DNA of 60,911 nt. It comes from an uncultured Clostridia bacterium (GTDB lineage: Bacteria; Bacillota; Clostridia; Oscillospirales; Ruminococcaceae). Below are positions 16,676 through 27,618 of the stretch, in pieces. Location: positions 1 to 60,911 of the forward strand of contig CANPWL010000009.1 of the NCBI GenBank assembly GCA_947584375.1, written 5' to 3'. The position numbers and the translations under genes were made by a program. Under the pieces are notes generated by a model. That model was not told the DNA's origin, searched no databases, and saw only the letters and a list, made by a program, of their open reading frames with translations. Numbering within the stretch: position 1 is the first letter of the stretch; each line of letters begins with the position of its first letter.

Positions 16676-19600
16676 GAACAGCACTATTTATGCAATTTTT
16701 TTGAAGATTACAAAAGAATAATACCGGCGGATATAAGCAACGGGAGAATTATAAAGCTGTCATTTAAAGAAAATAATAGCTCAATGAAGATCACTGCTGC
16801 ATTTGACAAGCTTATCAACTATGATGTGGCAAAAAAATTTGAGGACGATTTAAAGTCCGCATTAGAAATATCCCGTGTTGATTTAGATATAAAATATTCT
16901 CCTGATATGTTTTGCACAGAATATTTCACGGAGATTATCAATTTTTTAAAGGATAGCTTTTCGGTAGTCAATGGATTTTTTGACGATGCAGATATTACAT
17001 ATAACAATGAAAGCAGTACGCTTGATATTAGTCTTAAAAATGGCGGATTTGCTTTGCTGCAAAAAGCCGGTATTGAAAGCGCCTTGCCGAAAATTATTTA
17101 TGATTTATTCTCAATGAATGTAAAAGTAGTTTTTGGAGGAGTTCTAACTTCTGATAAGGAAAAGCATGAAAAATCTTATTATGAGGCAATTGCCAATATA
17201 CCAATGCCTGAACCTGTTATTCAAAATTCGGCACAGAAAGACTCGGTGGAAAAAGAATTTTCATCATTTGATATTAACTTTGCTGATAGCTACTTAGATG
17301 GCAACGGAGCCAAACTCCTTTTAGGAAAGGTTATAAATCCTGATAACAGTATTATTTCTCTTAATGAACTTAGTGCCGACACTTCCAATGCGGTTATCTG
17401 GGGTGATATTTTTGAAGTCAATACAAGAGAAACCAAGTCAGGAATGCTTATTGCAGTTATTTATATAACAGATTATACAAACTCATGTGCTGTTAAGCTG
17501 TTGGGTTCTCCTAACAAAAGGTCAAGGCTTAAAAAGGACAGGCTGGAGGCAATACTATCTGAGCTAAAAAAGGGAACCACAATTGTGCTTTCCGGGTCAC
17601 TGGGTGAAGACGACTTTGATCATAAAGAGTATTTCAATCCTGACGACATAATGATCATACACAGAAATATTAAAATGGATAACAGTAAAGTCAAGCGTGT
17701 AGAACTTCACTGTCATACTAATATGTCGGCAATGGACGCTGTATCTCCTGCGGATAAAATAGTCAATAAAGCATTTTCGTGGGGTCATAAAGCTATTGCC
17801 ATAACTGATCACGGCGTAATGCAGGGCTGTCCTGACGCTATGTATGCTGTCGATAAAATAAGAAAGAACGGCGGAGATTTCAAACTGATTTATGGTGTAG
17901 AGGCATATCAGGTGAACAGCGATACTCTTGACCAGAGTACGATCAAAAAGCCTTATCACCAGATTATTTTAGCTAAAAATAAAACAGGTCTTAAAAATCT
18001 TTATAAGCTTATATCCTATTCTAATCTCAAATATTTTTATAAAAGACCTAGAATTCCAAAACAGGAGCTTATAAAGCATAGAGAGGGATTGCTTGTCGGC
18101 AGTGCTTGCGAAATGGGCGAACTTATTCAAAATTATCTGGAGGGTAAGCCTTATGAGCAGCTTGCAGAGATTGCAAAGTTTTATGATTACCTTGAAATTC
18201 AATCAATTGAAAATAATAGGTTTATGCTAAGGAGCGACCGTGATATCTACAAGAATATAACAACAGAAGAACATCTTAAAGATATAAATAAATTTGTTGT
18301 TGATCTTGGGGACAAGTTGGGAATACCTGTTGTTGCAACAGGAGATGTTCATTTTCTCGAGGAAGGAGACGCGGCGTTCCGTGCAATTTTGCAGGCAGGT
18401 CAGGGGTATCCGGACGCTGACTTTCAAGCTCCGCTTTATTTGAAAACCACTGATGAAATGCTCAAAGAGTTTTCTGAATACTTAGGTGAGGATAAGGCAT
18501 ATGAGGTTGTTGTTACAAACTCAAATAAGATAGCAGATATGACCGATCCTGAACTAAGAGCATTTCCTAAGGGAACATTTACTCCTCATATTGAGGGCGC
18601 TGAAGAAGAACTGACGGAAATTTGCTGGAACAGGGCAAGGGAAATTTACGGCGACCCTGTCCCTGAGATTGTTCACAAAAGACTGAAACGTGAGTTGGAT
18701 TCAATAATAGAGCATGGATTTGCAGTGCTTTATATTATAGCTCAGAAATTGGTGGCAAATTCGGTTGAGAACGGCTATCAAGTAGGTTCAAGAGGTTCGG
18801 TAGGCTCATCGTTTGTAGCGTCAATGGCAGGAATTTCAGAGGTTAATCCGCTTGTACCGCATTATGTCTGTCCAAGCTGTAAATACAGCGAATTTATAAC
18901 CGATGGCACTGTCGGTTCCGGCTTTGATCTTCCTCCTAAGGTTTGCCCTAAATGCGGAGCCGATATGCACCGTGACGGACATGACATTCCTTTTGAAACA
19001 TTTTTAGGTTTTCACGGAGATAAGTCTCCTGATATTGATTTGAATTTTTCAGGAGAGTATCAGTCGAGGGCGCATAAATATACAGAAGAACTGTTTGGTT
19101 CTGACCATGTTTTCAAGGCGGGAACCATTTCGGGTGTTGCTGATAAAACTGCTTATGGATATGTTATGAAGTATTTAGACGAGCGCGGAAGAAAAGCAAA
19201 TCCTGCCGAAATTCAGAGATTGGTAAATGGCTGTACCGGAATTAAGCGTACAACAGGGCAGCACCCTGGCGGAATGGTAGTAATTCCTGCTGACTATGAG
19301 GTTTATGATTTCACGCCTGTTCAGCATCCTGCTGAGAAAACGGACAGCGATATAGTTACAACTCACTTTGATTTCAATTCGCTTCACGATACCATATTAA
19401 AGCTCGATGAACTTGGACATGATGTGCCGACTCTGTATAAGCATCTGGAAGATATGACAGGTTGTGAAGTAACAAAAATACCTATGTCAGACGATAAGGT
19501 GTATTCGTTGTTTACCTCGACAGAGGCATTGGGCGTCAAACCGGAGCAAATTTTTGTCGAGACAGGAACGCTTGGTATTCCTGAAATGGGAACGCCTTTT

Positions 19601-20461
19601 GTAAGACAGATGCTTTTAGACGCACAACCTAAGAATTTCTCTGACCTTTTGCAGATTTCGGGACTTTCACATGGTACTGACGTTTGGCTCGGCAACGCAC
19701 AAGAGCTTATTAAGGATGGGGTATGTGATATTTCCCAGGTAATAGGAACCCGTGACAGTATTATGACAAAGCTGATATATTACGGAGTGGACCCGTCGCT
19801 TTCGTTCAAAATCATGGAGATAACCAGAAAGGGTAACGCTCCTAAGCTGCTGACTGAGGAAATGAAACAGGAAATGCGAAATAATAAAGTTCCGGAATGG
19901 TTTATAGAAAGCTGCTTAAAGATAAAATATATGTTCCCTAAGGCTCACGCCGCGGCATATGTAACGGCTGCTATTCGCTTATGCTGGTTTAAGGTGTACA
20001 AGCCTCTTGAATTCTATGCCGCAATATTCACAGTACGCGGCGAGGATTTCGATGCTGAAACTGCGATTAAAGGAGAAGCGGCAGTTAAGCACAAAATTCA
20101 GGAGCTTAAATTAAAGAATGACAAAACTGCAAAGGAAGAGGGAACTCTTGATACACTTATGCTTATCAATGAAATGATGTCGAGGGGATTTGAGTTTTTG
20201 CCAGTGGATATTTTCAAATCTCATGCAACTGTCTACAAAATAGAAAACGGAAAGCTGAGACTTCCGTTCTGTTCCATAAACGGAGTGGGAACAAACGCAT
20301 CTAATAGTATTTATGAAAAAGCTCAGAACGGCGATTTTATATCTGTTGAGGAGTTTGCAAATCAAAGCGGAGTTTCAAAAACGGTTATTGAAACACTAAA
20401 AGATATCGGTGCCTTCGGCGATATTCCCGAAAGCAATCAGTATTCATTATTTACTATGTAG
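16673..20461 (+). CDS. polC: PolC-type DNA polymerase III alpha subunit lacking the exonuclease domain
   Basis: 1,262 residues. Domains in order: N-terminal and OB region; PHP domain starting [15 protein letters not shown] (about 345) with TDHG, YGVEAY and TGDVHF ligands all present; a Cys4 zinc element (CPSCKYSEF and CPKCGADMH, about 733-765); and the catalytic palm with [12 protein letters not shown] (about 785). In Bacillus-type PolC a DEDD exonuclease of about 170 residues (FDVETTG motif) is inserted in PHP after the YGVE strand. Here residues about 411-428 pass straight from [10 protein letters not shown] to [12 protein letters not shown], and no exonuclease motif occurs anywhere. The total length fits a clean absence. 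Replicative chain elongation is expected to be intact; proofreading must come from elsewhere. Confidence 0.95.
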   Translation: MEQHYLCNFFEDYKRIIPADISNGRIIKLSFKENNSSMKITAAFDKLINYDVAKKFEDDLKSALEISRVDLDIKYSPDMFCTEYFTEIINFLKDSFSVVNGFFDDADITYNNESSTLDISLKNGGFALLQKAGIESALPKIIYDLFSMNVKVVFGGVLTSDKEKHEKSYYEAIANIPMPEPVIQNSAQKDSVEKEFSSFDINFADSYLDGNGAKLLLGKVINPDNSIISLNELSADTSNAVIWGDIFEVNTRETKSGMLIAVIYITDYTNSCAVKLLGSPNKRSRLKKDRLEAILSELKKGTTIVLSGSLGEDDFDHKEYFNPDDIMIIHRNIKMDNSKVKRVELHCHTNMSAMDAVSPADKIVNKAFSWGHKAIAITDHGVMQGCPDAMYAVDKIRKNGGDFKLIYGVEAYQVNSDTLDQSTIKKPYHQIILAKNKTGLKNLYKLISYSNLKYFYKRPRIPKQELIKHREGLLVGSACEMGELIQNYLEGKPYEQLAEIAKFYDYLEIQSIENNRFMLRSDRDIYKNITTEEHLKDINKFVVDLGDKLGIPVVATGDVHFLEEGDAAFRAILQAGQGYPDADFQAPLYLKTTDEMLKEFSEYLGEDKAYEVVVTNSNKIADMTDPELRAFPKGTFTPHIEGAEEELTEICWNRAREIYGDPVPEIVHKRLKRELDSIIEHGFAVLYIIAQKLVANSVENGYQVGSRGSVGSSFVASMAGISEVNPLVPHYVCPSCKYSEFITDGTVGSGFDLPPKVCPKCGADMHRDGHDIPFETFLGFHGDKSPDIDLNFSGEYQSRAHKYTEELFGSDHVFKAGTISGVADKTAYGYVMKYLDERGRKANPAEIQRLVNGCTGIKRTTGQHPGGMVVIPADYEVYDFTPVQHPAEKTDSDIVTTHFDFNSLHDTILKLDELGHDVPTLYKHLEDMTGCEVTKIPMSDDKVYSLFTSTEALGVKPEQIFVETGTLGIPEMGTPFVRQMLLDAQPKNFSDLLQISGLSHGTDVWLGNAQELIKDGVCDISQVIGTRDSIMTKLIYYGVDPSLSFKIMEITRKGNAPKLLTEEMKQEMRNNKVPEWFIESCLKIKYMFPKAHAAAYVTAAIRLCWFKVYKPLEFYAAIFTVRGEDFDAETAIKGEAAVKHKIQELKLKNDKTAKEEGTLDTLMLINEMMSRGFEFLPVDIFKSHATVYKIENGKLRLPFCSINGVGTNASNSIYEKAQNGDFISVEEFANQSGVSKTVIETLKDIGAFGDIPESNQYSLFTM

Positions 20462-20462
20462 C

Positions 20463-20540
20463 ACAGCCGAGCCGGCGGAGGCTCTGCCATCTTTGGAAAG
20501 TTTGTAAAATGTTATAGTTTGTTCAACGGCGGGCTAACAC
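20463..20540. repeat. dispersed GC-rich repeat, copy A
   Basis: The 78 bp after polC align without gaps to 60595-60672: GAGCCG-CG-AGGCTCTGCC, then CTTTGGAAA, then after an equal spacing AACGGCGGG. GC content is far above the flanks. The rest of the gap (20541-20780) has no gene but has an ATTGATAATTGACAATGG-type direct-repeat stretch at about 20650-20680. Confidence 0.65.
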
Positions 20541-20781
20541 TTAGTGTCAAGAGGTTAGAGGCAAGACATTAACGGTTAAACTTAGCTATAATGATAAATT
20601 CTTGCATCTTGCTTCTAGTTTCTTGCTTCTAAGAAGGCAGGTAGGGGTAGTTGATAATGGACAATTGATAATTGACAATGGGACTAAAAGTTTTCGGTCA
20701 AGCCTATGAACCACGATTTGATCGTCGAGTCTCTGACAGCTCGTTGGATTGTAAACTAACTGTAAACTTTTGATAATGCTG

Positions 20782-20810
20782 TTGACAAATACAATTTAAT
20801 ATGATATTAT
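20782..20810 (+). promoter_or_regulatory. histidine operon promoter
   Basis: TTGACA (20782-20787) and TATTAT (20805-20810) with a 17-bp spacer, about 100 bp before hisZ. Confidence 0.8.
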
Positions 20811-20826
20811 GCTACTAGATTAGCGT

Positions 20827-20856
20827 GTTATCACTTTACTAAGGTGAAGTGATAGC
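20827..20856 (+). other. hairpin in the his operon leader
   Basis: GTTATCACTT (20827-20836) pairs with AAGTGATAGC (20847-20856), 10 bp with a 10-nt loop. There is no T-tract and no T-box sequence, so the regulatory role is unknown. The bases after it (AGCGTCTGGG, then ATAATAATAAGTTTA) repeat the sequence around the terminator at 9729-9778. Confidence 0.5.
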
Positions 20857-20917
20857 GTCTGGGATATAATAATAAGTTTAATGTGAAAATAAAAAGTATT
20901 AAATTTACGGAGAAATT

Positions 20918-22120
20918 ATGAAAAGATATGATTTAATTACGCCTGAGGGTACAAAAGACTTGCTTTTTGACGAATGTTTATCAAGAAGGGCAGTGGAAAA
21001 TAAGTTTGCTGGAATTTTTAAGTCGCATGGTTACAGCGAGGTTGTAACTACGGGAATCGAATTTTACGATGTGTTCAACAAGGGTTCAAGGACGATTTCT
21101 CAGGAGCAGCTTTATAAGCTTGTTGATTCTAAGGGAAGACTAATAGTTATGCGCCCCGATTCTACAATACCGATTGCAAGGCTTGTTGCCACACGTCTTA
21201 AAGACGCTGAAATGCCGCTTCGTCTATATTACATTCAGACAATGTATGAAAACAATGCTTTGCTGAAAGGTCATTCTGATGAAATTGTTCAGGCAGGTAT
21301 TGAACTCATCGGTTCTGAATCGAGAAAAGCAGATTTTGAAGTCTTATCAACAGCTATGGAAACGCTTACAGCTTTTGAAAAAGACAAATTCCGTCTTGAA
21401 ATAGGAACAATAGGCTTTTTCAAGGAGCTTATTTCAAAGCTGGATATTGACGAGCATACAGCAGAGGAAATCAGGTATCTGGTATCAAATAAGAATTATC
21501 CTGCGCTCAATGATTTACTTGATGAAATAGGCGACAGTGAAGCTGCAAGAGCATTAAAGCAGCTTCCAAGACTGTTTGGCGGGGAAGAGGTATTTGAAAG
21601 AGCGTCAAAGCTTTTCTCTGATGAAAAGACTGAAAAGATTCTTTCTGATTTGAAATATGTATATAATTCGTTATCTGTATTGGGATATGAGGGGAAAATT
21701 ATTGTTGACCTCGGAACGGTAAACAGAGTTGATTATTATACGGGAATTGTCTTTAGAGGTTATTTAGAGGGAATAGGCGAGCCTGTTTTATCGGGTGGAC
21801 GATATAATAAGCTCATTTCTGAATTTGGTTTTGATGTTGCTGCAACAGGCTTTGGAATAAATGTAAATGCAGTCTCATCTCTTTTGCTGAAAAGCGGTAA
21901 CCCGCCTAAAACAAAGGTTGCTGATGCAATTGTTTATGGCAGTGAGGAAAACATTTTAAAAGCTATTGGATATTCTAATGCTTTAGCTAAAAGCGGAATC
22001 ACAGTTGAAAATTCTCTTTTTGAGACACTTGAAGAAACTAAGGAATATGCACTTGCAAAGGGAATATCAAAGTTGTATATTGTGTCTGATGACATAGAGG
22101 AGATTAATTTGAGTGACTAA
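20918..22120 (+). CDS. hisZ: ATP phosphoribosyltransferase regulatory subunit
   Basis: 400 residues, a HisRS-like class II synthetase fold without tRNA-binding need. Segments such as TPEGTKDLLF, MRPDSTIPIARLVATRL, YYIQTMYE and LSGGRYNKL are seen. It forms a hetero-octamer with short-form HisG and carries histidine feedback. It is immediately followed by a short hisG, which confirms HisZ over HisS. Confidence 0.93.
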   Translation: MKRYDLITPEGTKDLLFDECLSRRAVENKFAGIFKSHGYSEVVTTGIEFYDVFNKGSRTISQEQLYKLVDSKGRLIVMRPDSTIPIARLVATRLKDAEMPLRLYYIQTMYENNALLKGHSDEIVQAGIELIGSESRKADFEVLSTAMETLTAFEKDKFRLEIGTIGFFKELISKLDIDEHTAEEIRYLVSNKNYPALNDLLDEIGDSEAARALKQLPRLFGGEEVFERASKLFSDEKTEKILSDLKYVYNSLSVLGYEGKIIVDLGTVNRVDYYTGIVFRGYLEGIGEPVLSGGRYNKLISEFGFDVAATGFGINVNAVSSLLLKSGNPPKTKVADAIVYGSEENILKAIGYSNALAKSGITVENSLFETLEETKEYALAKGISKLYIVSDDIEEINLSD

Positions 22121-22161
22121 ATTTTATCTCTTTCAAAAAAAGAAAGGAAAAGATTGAATAT

Positions 22162-22791
22162 ATGATTAAGCCTATAAGAATCGCTTTAACAAAGGGCAGA
22201 CTTGAAAAGGATACAGTAGGTCTTTTGGAGAAAATAGGATTTGACTGTACAGCTGTAAGAGAAAAGGGAAGAAGGCTTATACTTCCTATTCCCGACGCTA
22301 ATTTAGAGGTTGTGCTTGCAAAGGCGAACGATGTTATTACTTATGTTGAACACGGCGTATGCGATATGGGAGTTGTAGGAAAAGATACCATTATGGAAAT
22401 GGGCGGTTCTTTTTTTGAACTGGTCGATTTAGGCTTTGGAAGATGCAGGTTTGCACTTGCCGCAAAAAAAGGTTCCGGCTTTTACGGCGGATATGACATA
22501 AAAACTATTGCTACTAAATATCCTAATGTTTCGAGGGCATATTTTGAGGCAAAAGGAATGGATTTAGAGATAGTAAAGATAGAGGGTTCGGTTGAGCTTG
22601 CTCCGCTTTTAGAGCTTTCAGACGGAATAGTCGATATAGTGGAGACGGGAACGACATTAAAGGAAAACGGACTTGAGGTAATAGAGGATATTGCTCCTAT
22701 TTCAGCAAGACTTATAGTAAATACGGTAAGTATGAAACTAAGGCAGGCAGAAATTGAAAAGTTGGTTTCGCTTGTAGAAGCAAATATTTAA
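22162..22791 (+). CDS. hisG: ATP phosphoribosyltransferase, short form
   Basis: 209 residues; lacks the C-terminal ACT-like domain of long HisG, so it needs HisZ. Motifs: IALTKGRLEKDT at the N-terminus and the PRPP-binding GIVDIVETGTTLKENGL. First committed step of histidine synthesis (PRPP + ATP). Confidence 0.96.
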   Translation: MIKPIRIALTKGRLEKDTVGLLEKIGFDCTAVREKGRRLILPIPDANLEVVLAKANDVITYVEHGVCDMGVVGKDTIMEMGGSFFELVDLGFGRCRFALAAKKGSGFYGGYDIKTIATKYPNVSRAYFEAKGMDLEIVKIEGSVELAPLLELSDGIVDIVETGTTLKENGLEVIEDIAPISARLIVNTVSMKLRQAEIEKLVSLVEANI

Positions 22792-22810
22792 CTGGATTAA
22801 TATAGTTAAG

Positions 22811-22833
22811 AAAGGATAATGATGGCTAAATGA
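22811..22833 (+). promoter_or_regulatory. hisD RBS with overlapping mini-ORF
   Basis: AAAGGA (22811-22816) is followed by ATG ATG GCT AAA TGA (22819-22833), which overlaps the hisD ATG at 22830 as ATGA. The same arrangement, ATG ATG N3 AAA TGA, precedes the Agr kinase at 7078. Confidence 0.4.
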
Positions 22834-24119
22834 GTATTAAGACGATTTACGCTAACGGCAAGGACGAGTTTGAATTTTTAAAACAAGTCGCTGAGCGTAA
22901 CGGCGAAACGGATATAAAGGTAACAGCTATTGTAAGCGAGATTATCGATAATGTAAAGGTCGGCGGTGATAAAGCCGTAAATGATTATACAGTGAAGTTT
23001 GACGGAAAAGCACCGGAGTATTATGAAGTTCCGAGAGACGTTATAAACGACGCTTTAACTGAGGCTGACCCTGTATTTGTTGAGGCTCTATTGAATGCGC
23101 AGGAAAACATTGCAGATTTCCACAGCAGACAGAAATCTCAGAGCTTTGTTGATACTAAGGAAAACGGAGTTATTCTCGGGCAGAGAGTAAGGGGCTTAGA
23201 GCGTGTAGGTTTATATGTTCCGGGAGGAACAGCAGCTTATCCGTCATCTGTTTTAATGAATGCAATTCCTGCTAAGATTGCAGGTGTTAAGGAAATTATA
23301 ATGGTCACTCCTCCGCTTAAAGACGGAACAGCAAATAAGGATATTTTAGTTGCTGCCGCAATATGCGGAGTGGACAGAGTATTTTTAGCAGGCGGTGCAC
23401 AAGCGGTTGCGGCACTTGCATTCGGAACGGAGAAAATTCCAAAGGTTGATAAAATTGTAGGGCCGGGAAACATATTTGTTGCAACTGCTAAGAAGATCCT
23501 GTTCGGTACAGTTGATATTGATATGATTGCAGGTCCGAGCGAGATTTTGGTAATTGCAGACGATACTGCAAATGCAAAATTCGTTACGGCTGATTTGATG
23601 AGTCAGGCAGAGCACGATAGAATTGCTTCGGCTATTCTGGTTACAACAAGCGAAAAACTTGCGAATGATGTTAAAACTGAGTTGGAGCGTCAGATAAAGG
23701 AACTTTCAAGAAAAGAGATAATAGACGAGTCTTTAACAGGCTTCGGAGCGATAATTATATGCGATTCTAAGGATAAGGCAGTGCAGCTTGCGAATGATCT
23801 TGCACCTGAACACTTAGAGGTATTGTTTGAAAATCCATTGGAGTATATAGGAAAACTTGACAACGCAGGCTCGGTATTTTTGGGTTCATATGCTCCCGAG
23901 CCGCTGGGAGATTATTATGCAGGACCTAATCATGTTCTTCCTACAAGCGGTACGGCAAGATTTTCATCTCCGCTTTCGGTAAACAGCTTTGAAAAGCGTT
24001 CAAGCTTTATTTACTATACTGAGGACGCATTATTAAAAGCAAAGGACGACATTGTTAAGATAGCAGAAAAAGAGGGGCTTACCGCTCACGCAAATGCAGT
24101 TAAGGTGAGATTTGAATAA
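22830..24119 (+). CDS. hisD: histidinol dehydrogenase
   Basis: 429 residues, full length. It oxidises histidinol to histidine in two NAD-dependent steps using Zn2+. Diagnostic: [61 protein letters not shown], and the metal site SQAEHD. Third in the operon. Confidence 0.97.
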   Translation: MSIKTIYANGKDEFEFLKQVAERNGETDIKVTAIVSEIIDNVKVGGDKAVNDYTVKFDGKAPEYYEVPRDVINDALTEADPVFVEALLNAQENIADFHSRQKSQSFVDTKENGVILGQRVRGLERVGLYVPGGTAAYPSSVLMNAIPAKIAGVKEIIMVTPPLKDGTANKDILVAAAICGVDRVFLAGGAQAVAALAFGTEKIPKVDKIVGPGNIFVATAKKILFGTVDIDMIAGPSEILVIADDTANAKFVTADLMSQAEHDRIASAILVTTSEKLANDVKTELERQIKELSRKEIIDESLTGFGAIIICDSKDKAVQLANDLAPEHLEVLFENPLEYIGKLDNAGSVFLGSYAPEPLGDYYAGPNHVLPTSGTARFSSPLSVNSFEKRSSFIYYTEDALLKAKDDIVKIAEKEGLTAHANAVKVRFE

Positions 24120-24131
24120 AGGAAGTTTACA

Positions 24132-25190
24132 ATGAAAAATTGGGAAAACAATGTAAGAAGGGTTTCTCCTTACGTTCCGGGAGAACAGCCTAAGGATAAG
24201 AATATAATCAAGCTTAATACGAACGAAAATCCATATCCGCCTTCAAAGGGAGTTATTAAGATTTTAAAGGAATACAATGCTGATAGTTTAAGGCTTTATC
24301 CCGACCCTTCGTCAGAGGAACTTGTCAATGCTTTGGCTGACAGATATGGTGTTGATCCTTCGCAGATATTTGTGGGCGTCGGTTCTGACGATGTTATTTC
24401 AATGGCATTTATGACTTTCTTTAATTCGGATAAGCCGATTATTTTCCCTGATATAACATATTCATTTTACGATGTATGGGCAGATGTTTATAATATACCG
24501 TTTGAAAGAAAACCTCTTGACAATAATTTCAGGATAAATGAAAAAGATTATTTATGTGAGAACGGCGGGATTATTTTTCCAAATCCCAATGCCCCTACCG
24601 GAGTTTACGAGAGTCTTGATAAGATAGAAAAAATCATAAGTTATAATTCAGACGTAATTGTAATGATCGACGAGGCTTATATAGATTTTGGCGGTGAGAG
24701 CTGTATACCTCTTTTGAAAAAGTATGATAATTTGCTTATTGTTCAGACATTTTCAAAGTCACGTTCATTAGCAGGTGCGAGAATAGGTTTTGCAATAGGA
24801 AATAAAAAGCTTATTAGTTATCTCAATGATGTTAAGTTTTCTGTTAATTCTTATACTATAAACAGTATAACACAACAGATTGGCATTGAGGCAGTTAAGG
24901 ATGAAAGCTATTTTAAGGAAACTACAAACAGGATTATTGAAACAAGAGAAAGAACAAAGGCGAATTTAAAAAAACTTGGTTTTATCTTTCCTGACTCAAA
25001 GAGCAATTTTATTTTTGCTTCACATAAGGAAAAACCTGCAAAGGCAATATATGAGGAGCTAAAAAAAAGAAGAATTTATGTGCGGTATTGGGATAAGCCT
25101 AGAATTAATAATTTCATCAGAATTACAATAGGTACAGATAAGGAAATGGAAAAGCTTATTTATGCTTTAGAAAGTATATTAATAGGTTAG
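24132..25190 (+). CDS. hisC: histidinol-phosphate aminotransferase
   Basis: 352-residue class I/II PLP aminotransferase. IKLNTNENPYPPS is the family start, FPNPNAPTG and VMIDEAYIDF bind PLP, and the Schiff-base Lys is in QTFSKSRSLAGARIG. It converts imidazole-acetol phosphate to histidinol phosphate. It starts 12 bp after hisD with an AAAGGAAG RBS. Confidence 0.96.
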   Translation: MKNWENNVRRVSPYVPGEQPKDKNIIKLNTNENPYPPSKGVIKILKEYNADSLRLYPDPSSEELVNALADRYGVDPSQIFVGVGSDDVISMAFMTFFNSDKPIIFPDITYSFYDVWADVYNIPFERKPLDNNFRINEKDYLCENGGIIFPNPNAPTGVYESLDKIEKIISYNSDVIVMIDEAYIDFGGESCIPLLKKYDNLLIVQTFSKSRSLAGARIGFAIGNKKLISYLNDVKFSVNSYTINSITQQIGIEAVKDESYFKETTNRIIETRERTKANLKKLGFIFPDSKSNFIFASHKEKPAKAIYEELKKRRIYVRYWDKPRINNFIRITIGTDKEMEKLIYALESILIG

Positions 25191-25218
25191 AACTTTTATA
25201 TAAGAACGGAGGGCTATT

Positions 25219-25800
25219 ATGAGAACTGCCGAAATTTCAAGGAAAACTAAGGAAACGGATATAAACGTATTCGTAAAGTTGGATGGAGAAGGCAAGGTGA
25301 CTGTTGATACGGGAATCGGATTTTTTGATCATATGCTGACAGCGTTCGGAGTACATTCTGGAATTGATATGCAAATAAATGTAACAGGTGATTTGAACGT
25401 AGACGGACATCATACCGTTGAGGATACGGGAATTGTTTTAGGTCAGGCGGTTGCAAAAGCTCTTGGAGACAAATCGGGTATTTGCAGGTATGGAAGTGCG
25501 TATATACCTATGGATGAAGCTCTGGGTTTTTGTTCTCTTGATATAAGCGGAAGACCGTTTTTGGTGTTCAATGCAGATTTTAGCGACGAAAAAATAGGTG
25601 AGATGGATACCTGTCTTACAGAAGAGTTTTTCAGGGCGTTTTCATTTAATTCGGGAATTACTATGCACATAACAGAGATTTACGGAAGCAACGATCACCA
25701 TATATGTGAAGCACTGTTTAAAGCGGCGGCACACGCTTTTAAGATCGCAATTTCCTTGAACCAAAACGGAAAAGTTTTGTCTACTAAGGGAGTGTTATAA
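25219..25800 (+). CDS. hisB: imidazoleglycerol-phosphate dehydratase
   Basis: 193 residues, monofunctional IGPD. The Mn-binding repeats are visible: GIGFFDHMLTAFGVHSG, DGHHTVEDTGIVLGQA and NDHHICEALFKAAAHA. No histidinol-phosphatase domain is fused, and no separate phosphatase is in the operon. Confidence 0.97.
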   Translation: MRTAEISRKTKETDINVFVKLDGEGKVTVDTGIGFFDHMLTAFGVHSGIDMQINVTGDLNVDGHHTVEDTGIVLGQAVAKALGDKSGICRYGSAYIPMDEALGFCSLDISGRPFLVFNADFSDEKIGEMDTCLTEEFFRAFSFNSGITMHITEIYGSNDHHICEALFKAAAHAFKIAISLNQNGKVLSTKGVL

Positions 25801-26409
25801 TTGATATCAATAATTGATTACGGAGCCGGAAATATTTTCAGTGTAAAAAATGCGCTTGATATGCTTGGAATTGAGAGCGTTCTTACTAAAGACAGAACTG
25901 TTATTGAATCTTCTGACGCTATAATTCTTCCCGGAGTAGGAGCTTTTCCTTGGGCAATTAATGAACTTAAAAAAAGCGGTCTTATAGATACAATTAAGCA
26001 TGAGGCAACAAAAAAACCGTTTTTGGGCATATGTCTTGGGATGCAGCTTCTTTTCGATAAGGGTTATGAGTTTGAAGAATGTGAAGGATTAGGGCTTATT
26101 CCCGGAAAGGTTGACAGAATTGATGAGCCTGATTTGATCATTCCTCATATGGGTTGGAATAAACTTGAATACAATATAAAAAACTGTCCGCTTTTTGATG
26201 GATTGCCGGGAAATGATTATGTATATTTTGTACATTCATTCAAGGCTTATTGTGATGATAAGAATTTAGTAGCTTATTGTGAATACGGAGATAAGGTTCC
26301 TGCTTTTGTTTGGGACGGAAAGTTTGTGTACGGAGCGCAGTTTCATCCTGAAAAGAGCGGAAAAATAGGACTCAAAATTTTGCAGAATTTTTCCCGACTG
26401 ATTAAATAA
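25801..26409 (+). CDS. hisH: imidazole glycerol phosphate synthase, glutaminase subunit
   Basis: 202-residue class I glutamine amidotransferase. Nucleophile Cys in FLGICLGMQLLF, oxyanion region PGVGAFPWA, catalytic His/Glu in GAQFHPEKSG. It feeds ammonia to HisF. The TTG start at 25801 directly follows the hisB stop, with AAGGGAG inside hisB as RBS. Confidence 0.96.
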   Translation: MISIIDYGAGNIFSVKNALDMLGIESVLTKDRTVIESSDAIILPGVGAFPWAINELKKSGLIDTIKHEATKKPFLGICLGMQLLFDKGYEFEECEGLGLIPGKVDRIDEPDLIIPHMGWNKLEYNIKNCPLFDGLPGNDYVYFVHSFKAYCDDKNLVAYCEYGDKVPAFVWDGKFVYGAQFHPEKSGKIGLKILQNFSRLIK

Positions 26410-26436
26410 TATTCCTATGATGAACGGAGGATTAAA

Positions 26437-27225
26437 ATGCTGGCAAAAAGAATAATTCCCTGTCTTGACGTAAGGGACGGCTTTGTTGTTAAGGGAGTTA
26501 ATTTTGAAGGAATAAAGGAAGTCGGCGATCCGGTCGAGTTTGCATATGATTATAATATGCAGGGTGCAGACGAGATTGTCTTTTATGATATAACAGCTTC
26601 TCATGAGGGAAGAGGTGCAATGCTCGACGTTGTCAGAAACACAGCCAAAAAGGTTTTTATACCTCTTACCGTGGGCGGAGGTATAAAGACTATTGATGAT
26701 TTTAGAGATACTTTGAGAGCAGGAGCAGACAAGGTCTCTATAAACTCACAAGCTGTTCAGAACCCTGAGCTTATCCGTGAGGCAGCAGACATCTTCGGAA
26801 GTCAATGCGTAGTTGTCGGAATAGACGCTAAAAAGGTTTCTGATGGAAAGTGGACGGTTTTCATTAATGGCGGAAGAATAGATTATAAACTTGATCTTAT
26901 TAAATGGGTCAAAAAAATAGAAAAACTCGGAGCAGGTGAGATATGCCTGAACTCAATTGATACAGACGGTGTTCGTGGCGGATATGATATTGAAATGCTC
27001 AATGCGGTTTGTGATGCTGTAAAGATTCCTGTAATAGCGTCAGGAGGCTGCGGTAAGCTTGAAGATTTTCGTGATGCTTTTGAAAAAACAAATTGTTCGG
27101 CGGCTCTTGCAGCGTCTTTATTTCACTTTAAAGAACTTACGGTAAATGAGGTTAAATCATATCTTATAAAGTGTGGAGTCTCTGTTAGAGATGTCAGCAA
27201 CAACTTATTGCCTAGGTTATTTTAG
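26437..27225 (+). CDS. hisF: imidazole glycerol phosphate synthase, cyclase subunit
   Basis: 262-residue beta/alpha barrel. [19 protein letters not shown] with the catalytic Asp, the phosphate-binding loops [10 protein letters not shown] and [11 protein letters not shown], and the second catalytic Asp in [13 protein letters not shown] are present. It partners with HisH. It is a typical HisF and does not look like a bifunctional HisA/HisF. hisA, which normally lies between hisH and hisF, is absent here. Confidence 0.97.
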   Translation: MLAKRIIPCLDVRDGFVVKGVNFEGIKEVGDPVEFAYDYNMQGADEIVFYDITASHEGRGAMLDVVRNTAKKVFIPLTVGGGIKTIDDFRDTLRAGADKVSINSQAVQNPELIREAADIFGSQCVVVGIDAKKVSDGKWTVFINGGRIDYKLDLIKWVKKIEKLGAGEICLNSIDTDGVRGGYDIEMLNAVCDAVKIPVIASGGCGKLEDFRDAFEKTNCSAALAASLFHFKELTVNEVKSYLIKCGVSVRDVSNNLLPRLF

Positions 27226-27257
27226 TTATAAGATGCGTATTTGAAAGGTGTACGATA

Positions 27258-27605
27258 ATGAGTAAAATAAAAATAGATATTAATAATCTCAGCAAGTATT
27301 TTGAAAAATCGGAGCTTGTTCCTGCAATTGCATTTGACGTTGATACAAATACGGTTTTAATGCTTGCCTATATGAACGAGGAAAGCTTAAAGAAAACTTT
27401 AGATACCGGATATACCTGGTATTGGAGCCGTTCTAGAGGAGAGCTTTGGAACAAGGGAGCGACAAGCGGACACCTGCAAAAGGTAGTCTCAATTTACAGC
27501 GATTGCGATAACGACACATTGCTTCTGAATATCAGACAAACGGGAAATGCTTGTCACACAGGCTCGTATAGCTGTTTTTTTAATGAAATATACATAGACG
27601 AATAG
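27258..27605 (+). CDS. hisI: phosphoribosyl-AMP cyclohydrolase
   Basis: 115 residues. Metal site DCDNDTLLL and Cys ligands in [30 protein letters not shown] is diagnostic. Opens the adenine ring of PR-AMP. Encoded separately from HisE, which follows at once. Confidence 0.97.
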   Translation: MSKIKIDINNLSKYFEKSELVPAIAFDVDTNTVLMLAYMNEESLKKTLDTGYTWYWSRSRGELWNKGATSGHLQKVVSIYSDCDNDTLLLNIRQTGNACHTGSYSCFFNEIYIDE

Positions 27606-27618
27606 TGGAGGAATATTA

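Noticed and set aside
20811-20917. T-box control of the his operon
   Set aside because: The leader is about 100 nt and lacks the GGTGG-CCGCG core; only a single hairpin is present.
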